Positions 1-9,535 of a stretch of DNA of 22,989 nt are shown here, one piece after another. Source of the stretch: Priapulus caudatus (taxonomy: Eukaryota > Priapulida > Priapulimorpha > Priapulimorphida > Priapulidae). The translations under genes were made by a program, and so were the position numbers. The stretch covers positions 134,238 through 157,226 of the forward strand of contig NW_014577404.1 of NCBI RefSeq assembly GCF_000485595.1. Direction: 5' to 3'. The notes beneath the pieces are model-generated. The model had not been told where the DNA came from, did no database searches, and saw nothing but the letters and a program-made list of their open reading frames with translations. The stretch's first letter is position 1; each line of letters starts with the position of its first letter.

Positions 1-62
1 ACGGACGGACGGACGGACGGACGGACGGACGGACGGACGGACGGACGGACGGACGGACGGAT
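1..62. repeat. ACGG tetranucleotide microsatellite
   Basis: The window opens inside an almost perfect tetranucleotide run (ACGG/GGAC), so the array probably extends beyond the left edge. It decays into GATG/GATA units at its right end. Confidence 0.97.
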
Positions 63-300
63 AGACGGATGGATAGATAGAGAAACAGAGAGAGAAGGGG
101 GGCGACGGGGGAAGAAAGAGGTGTAAACGGAAAGGAGAGGGAAGAGGGAGAGAGAGAGCTAGCGAAGGAAACAAAAAAACAACGGATGAAAAAGACACGA
201 GGGAAAAACGTGCGAGCGAAAGAACAAGGGAGAGAGGAAGAGAGAGAGCGAGAGAGAGCGAGAGAGACAGACAGGCGGAGATAGGAGGAGAGACCGACCA
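63..300. repeat. Purine-rich low-complexity tract
   Basis: About 240 bases made almost only of A and G on the + strand, dominated by GAGA and GAAAG units with scattered ACGG remnants of the adjoining microsatellite. It reads as low-complexity sequence; no coding frame is supported. Confidence 0.85.
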
Positions 301-644
301 TGCACGAGCACATGCATCGAACATGCAGGATCGCGAATTTCATCTCTGTGACAGATGTTTTACATCTTTAACTAATAATACTTCAGCATCGCGTATATTA
401 TGAAGTAAAATAAAATACACGCCCTTTGCTAATTATAATTACACACCTAGTATGTATTAGTAGATGGCAGCACCCTACATATTATTGTACAATAAAACTT
501 GAGATCGCCTAGGCTTCTCCAGCTGGCCGTGACGTTAGATTGACTGATTATATTGACTCGGTTATAATTAAATATCCCACGTTATTAATTAATCCCGCGT
601 GGAAGCGCCAAGGTTCCGTCATAGGGGAAACCTATGTGGAGCGC
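301..644. other. Unassigned AT-rich sequence
   Basis: I see no coding exon, RNA gene or clear repeat here. A short inverted repeat, CATAGG-ggaaa-CCTATG at 620-636, lies just upstream of the TATA-like box. Confidence 0.6.
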
Positions 645-652
645 TATATAAG
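645..652 (+). promoter_or_regulatory. TATA-like box before a GC-rich segment
   Basis: TATATAAG sits in the context GCGC-TATATAAG and is followed about 30 bases on by the start of a strikingly GC- and CpG-rich stretch (roughly 730-1160) in an otherwise AT-rich region. This could be a core promoter reading rightwards. No start codon in the GC-rich stretch opens a recognisable protein: the first ATG after the box (730) is followed after one codon by TAA. An unrelated match by chance is quite possible. Confidence 0.25.
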
Positions 653-729
653 TGTGGTGGAGGTAGTCCGTGGTTAACATCTACTTATTAAGCTCTCATC
701 GTTACTCTACCTACTGCATCATAGTCGTC

Positions 730-1165
730 ATGGAGTAATAACTGCACAGCGAATCGAATCGCGCGAATCGTTCTTTCCTTATCTGTCGTCTGCCTACGTT
801 CACGCGGATACTGATTTTCCCGCGCGAAAGTCGTAAACCTACTTCCGCTGCCGTATTTTCACTTTCGCCGTCGTCGTCGTCGTCGTCGTCGGCAGCTGCG
901 GCAATCAAAGCCGCGCTCAATAACGGCCACTTATCGCCGCCGCTGCCGCTGCTCCTGACCTTTACCTTTGCACACATTCGGCCGCTGCTGCTGCGTGTGC
1001 CGCCGCTATAGTGTGATCGATGCGAGATTGCAGCTTGGTAGTACAGGGTTGTGCCGTACGCGGCCATGCACGGCGTGGACAGGCGTCGGCGCCTCGCCGT
1101 CGTGCGATTCCCAGTCGTCACACAATCTCCGAGGCAACGTGATGATGACGTCATTATGGCCACCC
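730..1165. other. GC/CpG-rich segment, possible 5' exon or CpG-rich promoter region
   Basis: Composition shifts sharply to GC-rich with many CG dinucleotides, including a CGT trinucleotide run at about 868-893. A + strand frame is open without ATG from about 738 to a TAG near 1009; it would give a Ser/Ala-rich stretch followed by a Leu/Pro-rich one. The - strand has a long open frame with an Asp run opposite the CGT repeat. Neither resembles a family I know. Likely a regulatory or untranslated first-exon region of an unidentified transcript. Confidence 0.35.
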
Positions 1166-1210
1166 TAGCTCTAGAAAAAATACTATGACGCCGCGGATCG
1201 CGTGCCGAGC

Positions 1211-1675
1211 GGCTATAGCACATTCTGCCATAGATTACTCTAAGCAAATGGTCCAACTATGTGACCAAAAATTTATCCCCAAAACGTAAAACTGATCGGG
1301 CTTTTTAACACATTATCTATCAACATGGACATCTCACCTATCTTTATTGAACACTTCCACAAACTTTACACCAGGTATTATATGACTGTTGCATTCCTCA
1401 AAGTCAGCACTGAAGAGTTATTGCGTGCACACATAGCAGAGCAACCGCATTTGAAAACAGAAACACAGTAGTGCTAAGACTTTGAGAATAACAAGAATAA
1501 AATACCTGGGTGCTTAAAAGTGGTGGAAGTGTTCAAAAGATAGGTGGATGTCCATGTTGATAGATAAGTGTTAAAAAAGCCCGATCATTATACGTATTTG
1601 GGATAAATTTTTGGTCACATCAGTTGGCACCAGTTACTTCGATTACAGTCAGTATGGCCAGAATGTGCTATAGCC
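1211..1675. mobile_element. 465-bp foldback MITE-like element
   Basis: Two arms of about 200 bp face each other around a loop of roughly 60 bases (about 1410-1470). The outer ends match as GGCTATAGCACATTCTG on the left and its reverse complement on the right. Further in, GTGACCAAAAATTTATCCC, the region around ACATGGACATC, and CCAGGTATT pair with their complements near 1600, 1545 and 1505. There is no open frame, so it would be a non-autonomous DNA transposon derivative. I found no convincing target-site duplication. Confidence 0.85.
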
Positions 1676-1703
1676 CTGCGGCAGCGAATTCGCGGGGCTA
1701 TAG
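1668..1703. repeat. Short CTATAG-ended hairpin
   Basis: CTATAGCCC at the left pairs with GGGCTATAG at the right, with GCG/CGC extending the stem. It overlaps the right end of the 465-bp foldback element, sharing its terminal CTATAGCC, so it may be a second element or a remodelled end. Confidence 0.6.
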
Positions 1704-1800
1704 TTACTAGAAGTAGGCCAGCTCTTGCGCGCATGGCTCGCGCGCGTGCGTGCTGTGGTATCATGTATGGGGATGTCGTGTGTGCATATATTATTATAAT

Positions 1801-1925
1801 AGCATTATAATATATATATATATATATATATAATATATATATATAAATATACGCCTATGTACGTGTGAGTGGGTGCGTGTGTGTGCGTAGAAGGCTGTGG
1901 ATGCGCGTGTGTGGGTGCGAGCGTA
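1801..1925. repeat. TA microsatellite followed by GT-rich tract
   Basis: A TA dinucleotide array (about 1801-1850) runs into a GTGT/GTGC-rich low-complexity stretch. Open frames across it only reflect the repeat. Confidence 0.85.
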
Positions 1926-2077
1926 TAGCTGGGGACGCTCCTTGGTGTCAGGACTTGGAACGAGACGAAATTACACTTGCGTTGTTCGTAAAATCCTATG
2001 CGTATTCGTGTATGTACATACATACATAAACGTCCGTCTAAATGTCACTAAATCACCCCCGTGATTACTATAATTAT

Positions 2078-2148
2078 TATCAGGAGTAGATAATAGGGAA
2101 TTCCCTACATATCTTCCCTAGAATATTCCCTATTATCTACTCCTGATA
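2078..2148. repeat. Palindromic foldback, TATCAGGAGT family
   Basis: The 24-base left arm 2078-2101 is the exact reverse complement of 2125-2148, leaving a loop of about 23 bases. The arm begins TATCAGGAGTAGATAATAGG, sharing its end motif with similar hairpins near 3678, 15724 and 22235. Probably a very short MITE. Confidence 0.9.
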
Positions 2149-2929
2149 TTATGTAGGCTCGTTATATGCCGAGAGCTGGTCACCTCGTATTCCCGCCATG
2201 ACGGTACGTTTGGCTGTGTAATGTTTGAATGATATATTTTGTTTTACATGTATACGACCATCTATGGAGCACTGCATATCGGCTAACGTATTATTCACTT
2301 AGCCATTGCCGCATGTATTTATGACAGTGAAGCTGGATATTAATTACTAGCCATCGGTGATTACGGTCTCATTATTCATCAGTTAAAATAACGTTAAGCG
2401 GGCCCTATATATTTTAGGCATCGTCCTGATTCCGAAAATAGGTTCAAGGCAGTCTATTCTAGGAGCGGCTGTACTAAATGAAAGTAAAGTAAATTATTAA
2501 TTCAGGTGCAGCTTAATATATAGTTAATTGCCCTGAGGCTCTTGTGGTTCACACCGGATTTACCCTCGTCTGTTCGCTATACATTCGCCACGCGTTATCT
2601 TATGGACAATTTCGTCCTCGCTCTAGCTACGTTTGCGTTTTATTTCAATTATAACTTGACGTGTCTATACATATTGTAGCAGCCGGCCTCATAAACTAAT
2701 AAAACGCGAGCTAATGGTACAACACTCCATGGCGTCCAGACATCACGGGACGTGTGTCAGTGCTGATCACGGCCACTAATCATGTAGCGTTTGGGGTTGG
2801 TTAGGGGATTAACACGCATACCTTGCATCAATCATCTACGTAACGTGCCCTATCTACCGTATACTCAGTACATACTCACCTATAGAAACAGTATGCCAGA
2901 TAATCTATCGATACATTTCGTGTCTTGAC
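2149..2929. other. Unassigned AT-rich sequence
   Basis: I see no supported gene or repeat in this stretch. It may be intron or flanking sequence of the CDKL-like gene whose last exons follow at 3212. Confidence 0.5.
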
Positions 2930-3006
2930 CTATCTCTACCGGTGTAGCCCCTTCGCGCCCGCTACAGGCCCTGTAGCGGGAGCGAAGGGGGCCGCACCGG
3001 TAGCTA
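2930..3006. mobile_element. Small palindromic element with 8-bp flanking duplication
   Basis: Arms CTACCGGTGTAGCCCCTTCGC and the near-exact complement ending GCACCGGTAG enclose a centre with CCGCTACAGG/CCTGTAGCGG, so almost the whole unit folds into one long stem. It is flanked by the exact direct repeat GTCTTGAC (2922-2929 and 3007-3014), with similarity continuing a few bases. An 8-bp duplication is typical of hAT-type insertion, so a hAT-derived MITE is plausible. A diverged relative lies at 13446-13502. Confidence 0.75.
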
Positions 3007-3211
3007 GTCTTGACTTATTCTCGTTCCCTCCGATACTTGTTCGAGCCCCCACCCCCAGCCCCCACAATATTACTACCGCGGGTATAATTTATTTCTAATA
3101 ATTACAGTATTGACGCACATCGTATAATGATCTGTATCTTGCCGAGTTATCAAATGAAGAAACATTTCATATACACACTGCTCACCTATGTGGTCTTTTA
3201 TTTTCCGGCAG

Positions 3212-3431
3212 TGCTGCCTGGTGCTGGACCCCGCACAGCGCGTCCCGTGCAAGGCGCTGCTTGACCACCAGTACTTCGAGGGTCTGTTTGAATCTCTCAC
3301 GAACAGGGACAGGGACAGCAACCGGGACGTGACGCCGGCGAAGAGGGACAGCGGTGGTCGCGTGCAGCAGCGCACCGTCGGCCCCGTGTCGCTCGTACAG
3401 CAATCGCTTCTTCCCCAGCTCAACGGCGGAG
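3212..3431 (+). CDS. CDKL1: CDKL1/CDKL4-like kinase, penultimate coding exon
   Basis: This internal exon encodes the end of a cyclin-dependent-kinase-like Ser/Thr kinase. It opens in phase 0 after a CAG acceptor (ending 3211) with CCLVLDPAQRVPCKALLDHQ, then YF. That matches kinase subdomain XI of the CDKL family (CLxxDPxxRxxCxxLLxHxYF), including the conserved Arg of DPxxR. A polar, Arg-rich linker follows and then QQSLLPQL, resembling the LQYLPQL of vertebrate CDKL1 tails. The exon ends at GGAG|GTGCGT in phase 1. The family is linked to cilium length control. Earlier exons, with the ATP site and catalytic loop, are not recognisable in the upstream 3.2 kb and probably lie left of the window. 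CDKL1 and CDKL4 cannot be separated from this piece. Confidence 0.85.
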
Positions 3432-4110
3432 GTGCGTGCTCTTGACTTGTCCTTCATCTTGTGATCTTTATTTCGTGCTCCGTTTCGTTCTTTGATTACA
3501 GGTTATAGTTCTCACGGGCCTACTTATGATGCGCTGTACACTCTTGATACAGTCAATAAACAGTGACGAGAGGATCATTTATCATTGCGAGTGTTGGTAC
3601 CTCCTTCTTGATGCCGTGAGGGGTGGATGATAACAAATGCTCTTGTTAGACTTGGTTTGCTATTATCCACTCTTGATACTGCTGATGTTGACTGGCCTTT
3701 TTGGCTCGCTGGTGCGCAGCCGTTTATACGGTGGAGTCTTTATAGATTAAGAATTGAGATAATTTTTTACAGTGCCTCACATTAGGCGTATATGAGTGAT
3801 ATTTGAGCACGTGTTGTCATGTGGGAAATTAGACCTGTCATTGATATGACCGCTATTTCTTTGGGCAAAACCCTTGGTGCGCTTCGTGGGACGCTCGCTG
3901 CAAGTCCTCCGCTGTATAGTGGGCTATAGTGTGAAATATCAGAAAGCTCTTAGCGCATGAAGCTTTGTGTAATGGAGCCAAGTTCACTGTCCCCTCTTAC
4001 AACCCCCAATCCTACTGTGTTGTACGGGCGTGTGCAATACACGTGAATGCGCGCACACACACGCACGCACGCACGTGTACGCGCATATCTCAGACGTTCT
4101 GTTGTTGCAG
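3432..4110 (+). other. Intron of the CDKL1/4-like gene
   Basis: A 679-bp intron inferred from the GTGCGT donor and a TTGTTGCAG acceptor that restores frame. It holds a foldback of the TATCAAGAGT family (about 3622-3678) and a CA/CGCA-rich tract at about 4050-4085. Confidence 0.75.
3622..3678. repeat. Intronic foldback, TATCAAGAGT family
   Basis: GGTGGATGATAACAAA on the left pairs imperfectly with TTTGCTATTATCCAC at 3656-3670. The right end continues TCTTGATA, so read in reverse it starts TATCAAGAGTGGATAATAG, the same end motif as the other short foldbacks. The left terminus has decayed. Confidence 0.6.
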
Positions 4111-4199
4111 TAGGCTCGACAAGCTCTTCCCCCGAGCCACGGACCAACAACGCTGCGCGGAAACCCAAGTACGACGATCACCACTTGCCCAACATATGA
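4111..4199 (+). CDS. CDKL1: CDKL1/CDKL4-like kinase, last coding exon
   Basis: After the TTGTTGCAG acceptor, the first two bases complete the split codon of the previous exon, and 28 codons follow before TGA at 4197-4199. The tail is Ser/Asn-rich, then RKPKYDDHHLPNI and stop. Vertebrate CDKL1 also ends in a basic stretch followed by a C-terminal PNI, so this looks like the authentic end and assigns the fragment to the CDKL1/4 branch rather than CDKL2, 3 or 5. The stop is followed by C (TGAC), a context known to be relatively leaky, and the same frame stays open for 46 more codons. Confidence 0.82.
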
Positions 4200-4340
4200 C
4201 TGGTCGGCCAAGGAGTGTTCAGTCATCGTCCTTTGCAGCAACAGCACCATCACCAGCAACAACAACAACCGCATGAGCAACAGCAGCACAATTCGTCCAT
4301 CTACCCATCGGAGAATCAGTCGAAATTGTGGTATACGTGA
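4200..4340 (+). other. In-frame Gln/His-rich extension beyond the CDKL stop
   Basis: In the same frame as the CDKL tail, 46 codons run from 4200 to 4337 before TGA at 4338-4340. They read as a His/Gln-rich tract of CAG/CAA/CAC codons (about 4236-4295) followed by NSSIYPSENQSKLWYT. It is most simply 3' untranslated sequence containing a CAR repeat; readthrough would append it to the kinase. Confidence 0.4.
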
Positions 4341-5095
4341 TACGAGTAGACCTAGTTCTAACGCGATCACAGACACCTAACTCAACGTATGTTCCCCGAG
4401 TGTGGATACTGACAGGGGCGCCACTAGATCGTCACTGTGGCGCCTTTCGAACTACGTGCAAATCATCTGTTTTTTACGGATGAACACATTCTTATTAGCT
4501 AGCTGTGCGTTTATTTAGGTGCTCCGTTCGTATAGCTAAGCAGACTCGTTATCATCTGCAGATATTTAGCCAAGATTCGATAACAAATATTTTCGTTCTC
4601 CGTTTATCTAGTTCTCAATCACCTCTGTCTTGTACGTGATGTATATTAGTCATTTGCTACTATATGAACCAAGGAGATGGTTTTCCTTTGCGACTTGTCC
4701 CTATAATGTAATTTATGTACTAAACATAAATACTGCGAGATTGCCTCTAAAACATCAGCTGCTCCTCACGTAAGCCCGGTAAAAATATGTAAGCTATTCC
4801 GTGCTCACCGCGTTGTGTGTATATTAGTTTCGTCATTATGATTTTCGTTTCGCTTAGTAAAGTCTACGAACAGATGGACAGGTATGGACCTGCTCACAGT
4901 TTATACTGAGTAGAGAGAGGTGCTGTGTTGTAAAGGAAGGTGGTTTAATGCGTTTGTGTCATTGACTGACAACGGTGCAACTCCGGAGGCCACATTTTAT
5001 AGCTAATGTGTAATAGCACATGTATTGTGATAACAAGTTGTGTTTTGCACAGCTTCCTGTCTCTGTTTCAGGTTAAAGAGTGGGCCATTACGGCA
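4341..5095. other. Downstream flank of the CDKL-like gene
   Basis: I see no further exon here. A short perfect hairpin, GGCGCCAC/GTGGCGCC with a 12-base loop, lies at about 4416-4443. It could be a repeat remnant or a 3' end structure. No clear AATAAA signal sits close behind the CDKL stop. Confidence 0.45.
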
Positions 5096-5310
5096 TGTTT
5101 ATATATATACATATATATATATATGTGTGTGTGCGTGCGTGCGTGCGTGCGTGCGTGCGCGTGTGTGTGCGCGCGTGCGATCGTGTGAGCGTGCGTGTGT
5201 TTATAAATATGCGTATTTATATACTATATATTATATATGTGGATAGACGGGCGGACGGACAGGCAGGCAGACGGACGAATGGACGGATGGACGGACAGAC
5301 AAATAGAAGA
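5096..5310. repeat. TA / GTGC / GGAC microsatellite cluster
   Basis: Three adjacent simple arrays: TA (about 5099-5124), GT and GTGC (about 5125-5190), and after a short TA-rich gap a GGAC/GGAT array (about 5238-5300) like that at the window start. Open frames here are repeat artefacts. Confidence 0.9.
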
Positions 5311-7633
5311 AACATAGATTGATACGATACATATAATTATATGTCTCGTGGCATTTATCGTCCATTTTGTAGGATCTTGTAGCTATAAAGGTTATGATCA
5401 GAGTTTGACTGTTCTGTATTACATTGAAAGCAAGCACATGTAGTTAGTTATATAACTTTGTTAATGATTTTAGCAAACCATATAGGCAATTCTGGTGCAT
5501 ATTGCTACAGTTTATATCACAACTCTGCTGTAAGAGGGTTCGTGTTTGCTCTGAATAGTTTTCTGTAGCTAAAATAACATTCAATAATTTGACAATAAAA
5601 GAAATATTTGCAGTAGGTACAAATGTACGTAGAACCATTATTGTATGCCCAATTTACATGTTTAGTGACATTATAGTCAGGACTGTACGCAAATTAAGCA
5701 AATGTACATGTCGTTTTAGGAATATTTTGGAGAGTACCATTAGTTGGCTGTTGTTAGTGGTCTCGAATTTTGCAGTTGCAATAGTTCGAAATGAATAACT
5801 AATGAGTTCAAAATCAAAGCAACATCAAAGTACCCAAGATTAGCGCTACATGCTTTCAGACATCTAGACTCAGATTCAGCATCGTTTTAATAAACCAATA
5901 CATGATATGCATTTCACTGCCTATGTAATGTACGTTACGGGGGGTTCAATTGTAAGACATGTTGACTCTGCTTTTCATGTATCCATTCGGTATATGAGAA
6001 CATATATACGTGTTTGAGGTAACAAGAGTTGATGCGAAATCGCGTAGAACTAGCTTTATATACCTTCTATTGCGCAGAAGACGATTTTTCTTTAATCACG
6101 TGATTTAGACAGGAATTCATGTAGAATGTAACTGTGAGTGGCTGCTCTTATTATAGAACAAAGAAAATATAGAGATCACTAGTTGTTTCTGTGCAGTAAC
6201 GACCACGATTTCAACTTTAGGCGCACGCACGCACACACATTTAAAACACGTTAACCTTAGGAAAATCCTTGTGAACGTACAGTAGTAAATCTTTACTTTA
6301 TAGCAGTGAATAATGTGTTTCGCATACTTTTAAATCACAATACTGCGATGTTATTGAAATGCCCAACTATTGACTGATGACAGCCGTCGTATTTACAAGA
6401 GCATGTGTGAGAGTGTGAATCTCTTAAAACTGTGATACATACTCTGAAGCCATTATGCGGTTCGATACGGCTGTTATGTCTGCATGAATGCACAAGCAAC
6501 CCATATATGTCACATTCGAACAAGTGTGCAGAGAGGAGAGAGATAGGGAAGAGAGAAAATGAGAGGGTGTGGTATATATATCAAGAGCTAATAATACCTA
6601 GAGCTGTACAACGGAAAAACGGGAAAATAGTGCTATTTCACGACAACATTATTCTACTTTGCCCTGCAAGTCTAGAAGTAATTTTATGGTATTGCATTAA
6701 GCAGAATTCTTTGCTCTCTTAAACAAGACCAACGCGCTTGTCAATACGATACGCTAGGCTGAGATATTGGCTCCTAAACTCCCCTCCACATGCCTCACGG
6801 CCACCTCGCATCCCGGTTATTCATCCGCCACCTCCACGCCCCTATGCATTTTGGCTATCGGTTTCCGTCACCGCTTGAGCGCTGATAATTGATGTCACAT
6901 GCCCAAATTTGGTACTCTTACTACACCATATAGTGACTGAGCTGCGTTGTAAAGACTTAATTTGAAAACATTGCCGCTCCATCATGACGGGCCTTAGCCG
7001 TGCCTAGGAAGATAATGGCGAGATAAGGGCATAGGCGATGCCTCCGAATGTCACCTATGATAACCGAAACGCCGTTGTCATTCATAAAGTTTATCGCGGA
7101 AGTATACTTTATAAAAAAGTATAAGTGGCAGCACTTTCGCTTTTCTGCCCCCCTCTCCCCCGACACCCGCGACCGTGCTGCCACCCCGAAAAAAAGTTGC
7201 GTATTTGACAATTTATTTTGCACGTTACAGACCGAGGGCTAATCACAAAAGTGGCAATTATATTTATACCTAAATATTATTTAACCGAACGCGATATTCA
7301 TTTTAGTGTCAAATTTATCCATATTATAACTGAAACTATATCTCGTTTATAAAGATATTACAATCCTTTTTGCTTTTAAATGAATAAATAAGAAACACCC
7401 TCGGTCTGTAGCCCTTGGCTTGAAAGTGGTTTTTGCGCAACTTACCAGATCGTGCGCTTTGAGTGGCACCACGTCGTTGTAATCAAACTGTAGTCGTTAG
7501 TTTTAAACATAAAAAAAAATATTTCTAATGGTGATTGAACGCATGAAACTTTATGCTAGCGGCAATTTTAACCTAAATTTAACTGAAAATAGACCCCTAG
7601 ACCTAGAGTAAACTATTCCCTTTAATACCCTCC
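5311..7633. other. Long AT-rich intergenic stretch
   Basis: No exon or RNA gene is supported. Visible structure is limited to GTGGCAGCAC/GTGCTGCCAC inverted repeats (7125-7134 and 7175-7184) and an inverted pair around ACAGACCGAGGG (about 7228 and 7398). Open frames of up to 96 codons occur but are neither conserved-looking nor bounded by good splice sites. Confidence 0.5.
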
Positions 7634-7679
7634 AGTATGGTGGCCGAGATGGCTACGGATTATTTTTATTATTATTTTT

Positions 7680-7945
7680 TACTTCATTTTCATTCAAATT
7701 CATTTTTCATTTCAAAATTTTTTTCATTTCAAAATTCATTTTTATTCTATAATTCATTTTCATTTCAAATTCATTTCTTTCAAATTCATTTCGCTTCAAA
7801 TTCATTTTTATTCGCAAATTCATTTTCATTATCAAATTCATTTTATATTCCAAATTCATTTTCATTTCAAATTGCATTTTCATCTCCAATTTTTTTATTT
7901 CAAATTCATTTTGCATTTCAAATTCATTTTTATTCAATATTCCAT
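7680..7945. repeat. 17-bp tandem array, left arm
   Basis: Degenerate tandem units of the form TTTCAAATTCATTTTCA with single-base variants. The reverse complement of the same unit makes up the array at 11860-12015, so this is part of the terminal inverted repeat. The long open frames on both strands here come from the repeat. Confidence 0.88.
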
Positions 7946-7963
7946 TTGCCGAGAACATATCGC

Positions 7964-7987
7964 GGTGGCGGCGATGGCTACGGATAT
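7964..7987. repeat. Internal partial copy of the element terminus
   Basis: GGTGGCGGCGATGGCTACGG followed by ATATT repeats the sequence of the element's outer terminus (7640-7662) with small changes, marking the inner boundary of the 17-bp array. Confidence 0.65.
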
Positions 7988-8032
7988 TGGTGGGGGCGGC
8001 GAGTGACGTCACTTCCCCTTAGTGGGACTCAC

Positions 8033-8085
8033 GTCCAATAGAGTATATATTTAGAAATTAGTATATTTATATAAACTCTATGGAC
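8033..8085. repeat. Short foldback beside the left arm
   Basis: GTCCAATAGAGTATATA pairs with TATATAAACTCTATGGAC, with an AT-rich loop. It lies at the junction between the outer arm and the inner inverted copies. Confidence 0.6.
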
Positions 8086-8345
8086 AACTCAACTAAACGT
8101 TCAAAACAAGGAGAACAAAAACGTCATCTGTAATTGTTTTGTTTTTGGTTTATTATTCGTAGATAAGTAAGTTTTTTCTGATGTAGTAGTTTCATGAAAA
8201 ACCACACACTTTTACTCATATATAAAAGTATAATATCACTATGTAATTTGCAATTCTTTGTGTAAATGTGTATTTTCATCTCCATATTAGAAGTATCGAG
8301 AGGGGCTGGGCTCTCGTAATACTACCATACGCTGACGAATGTACT
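8086..8345 (-). repeat. Inner inverted copy a
   Basis: The reverse complement of this segment closely resembles 10170-10430. Shared landmarks are CAAAACAAG with GAGAAC, AGTAAG with TTTTTCTGATG, ATTTTCATCTCCATATTA, and GAGGGGCTGGGCTCT. Copies a and c form a second, internal inverted repeat around the CA/GT-rich centre. Confidence 0.8.
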
Positions 8346-8478
8346 GCGTGACTATGAAGGCCATTCGCTCTCTCACAGGATCGTGTGTGGTGTGCGATCG
8401 TGCTGGCCTAGCCTGCGTGTGCGTGCCCCGGTGTTGTGATGCGTGTGCGGTGCGCGCGCCGTGTGCCGCATGCGCTGT

Positions 8479-8535
8479 GTTTAAACAGGCGGTCGTGCTT
8501 GCTGTTTAGCAACACGAGGACGCCGATAACCACAT
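8479..8535. repeat. Inner inverted repeat d, left half
   Basis: The segment with GTTTAAACAGGCG, GCTGTTTAGCAACACGAGGA and GATAACCACATC matches the reverse complement of 9536-9594 with few differences. It brackets the CA-rich and GT-rich tracts. Confidence 0.8.
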
Positions 8536-8544
8536 CAGCAGGTA

Positions 8545-8840
8545 CATACATTACACACACGTACATACATATACTTACAGCACACGCCACGCATGCACGC
8601 ATGCACGCACGCACCGCACGCGTCACGCCACTCAACGCACCACGCATACGCCACACGAACACACGCGGGCCGCAACACGCACACACGGTAGGCACACGGG
8701 CGCGCAACCCCAAACCAAGCAAAGAGGCACACGCACGCACATCGCACACGCACACATAACGCGCGCGCGCACGCACACGCATATTGAGACATAGGCACAC
8801 GGCGCGCACAAACGCAAAGGCACACCACCACACACGCTCC
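8545..8840. repeat. CA/GCAC-rich low-complexity tract
   Basis: Dense CACA, GCAC and CGCACACG units on the + strand. Its complement composition appears at 9055-9530. Cys/Arg/Val-rich open frames here are repeat artefacts. Confidence 0.85.
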
Positions 8841-8865
8841 TGCGAACGGAGCGAAGGGCTATAGT

Positions 8866-9055
8866 AGAGCGTACGTACGTAGTAATAATTATATTGGTAA
8901 TTACGAGAGCCGAGACCCTGTCATAATTTAAGATCGAAGATGAAATAACACATTTACACAAAGAATTGCAATTATAGTGATATTTATTTATATTAATGAG
9001 GTAAAATGTGATGTGTCTTCACGGAAAATACAATCAGGCAAAACTTTACTCGTCG
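8866..9055 (+). repeat. Inner direct copy b
   Basis: It aligns in direct orientation with 10180-10340, sharing CGTACGTA, GAGATGAAATAACACATTTA (here as AAGATGAAATAACACATTTA), CAATTATAGTGATATT and TATTAATGAG. It is an extra, partly diverged copy of the inner repeat placed between CA-rich and GT-rich tracts. Confidence 0.75.
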
Positions 9056-9535
9056 TGCGTGTGCGTGGTGCGTATCATGCGTCGTGGTGTGCGTAGTGCG
9101 TGTGCCGTGCGCGTGCGTGTAACGTGCGTGTGGCGTGTGCGTGTGACGTGCGTGAGCGTCGTGCGTGTGCGTGGTGTGTGTGTGTGTGTGTTGTGCTGTG
9201 TGGAGATGATGTGTGTGTGTCTGTGTCTGTGTGCTGTGTGTGTGTGTGTTCTGTGTTGTGTATGTTTGCGTGTGCGTGTGTGTGCTGTGTTGTCTGTGTC
9301 TGTGCTCTGTGGTCTGTGGCTGTGTCTATGTCTGTGTCTGTGTCTGTGTCTGTGTCTGTGTCTGGTGTCTGACTGTTCGTGTCTGTGTCTGTGTTTATTG
9401 TCGTGCGAGCGAGCAGCGTGCAGCGTGTTTATGACATCCGTGTGTGTTGTTGTAGTTGTGTGTACTTGTGCTGTGTGGGCTGTGTGCTGTGTGGTGTGTG
9501 TGTTGTGTGTTGTGTGTGTTGTTATTTCAACGTGT
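9055..9535. repeat. GT-rich minisatellite
   Basis: GTGCGT units pass into GTGTGT and TCTGTG hexamer arrays (TCTGTG clearest at about 9325-9365). The strand bias is opposite to the CA-rich tract at 8545-8840, so the two could pair. A 185-codon Cys/Val-rich frame here is a repeat translation. Confidence 0.88.

Noticed and set aside
968-1168. 66-codon Cys-rich open frame on the + strand
   Set aside because: Short, no recognisable motif spacing, and explained by GC-rich composition.
711-1256. 181-codon open frame on the - strand with an Asp run
   Set aside because: The Asp run is only the complement of a CGT repeat, the rest has no family resemblance, and the frame extends into the left arm of the 465-bp foldback element.
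6957-7223. 88-codon - strand frame with a hydrophobic segment
   Set aside because: It contains a C/T-rich low-complexity part and an inverted repeat, and has no family match or supporting splice sites.
7637-8041. 134-codon + frame and the opposite 101-codon - frame rich in Phe/Ser or Asn/Glu/Met
   Set aside because: Both are translations of the 17-bp tandem array in the transposon arm.
8408-8833. 141-codon Arg/Cys/Val-rich - strand frame
   Set aside because: Derived from the CA/GCAC low-complexity tract.
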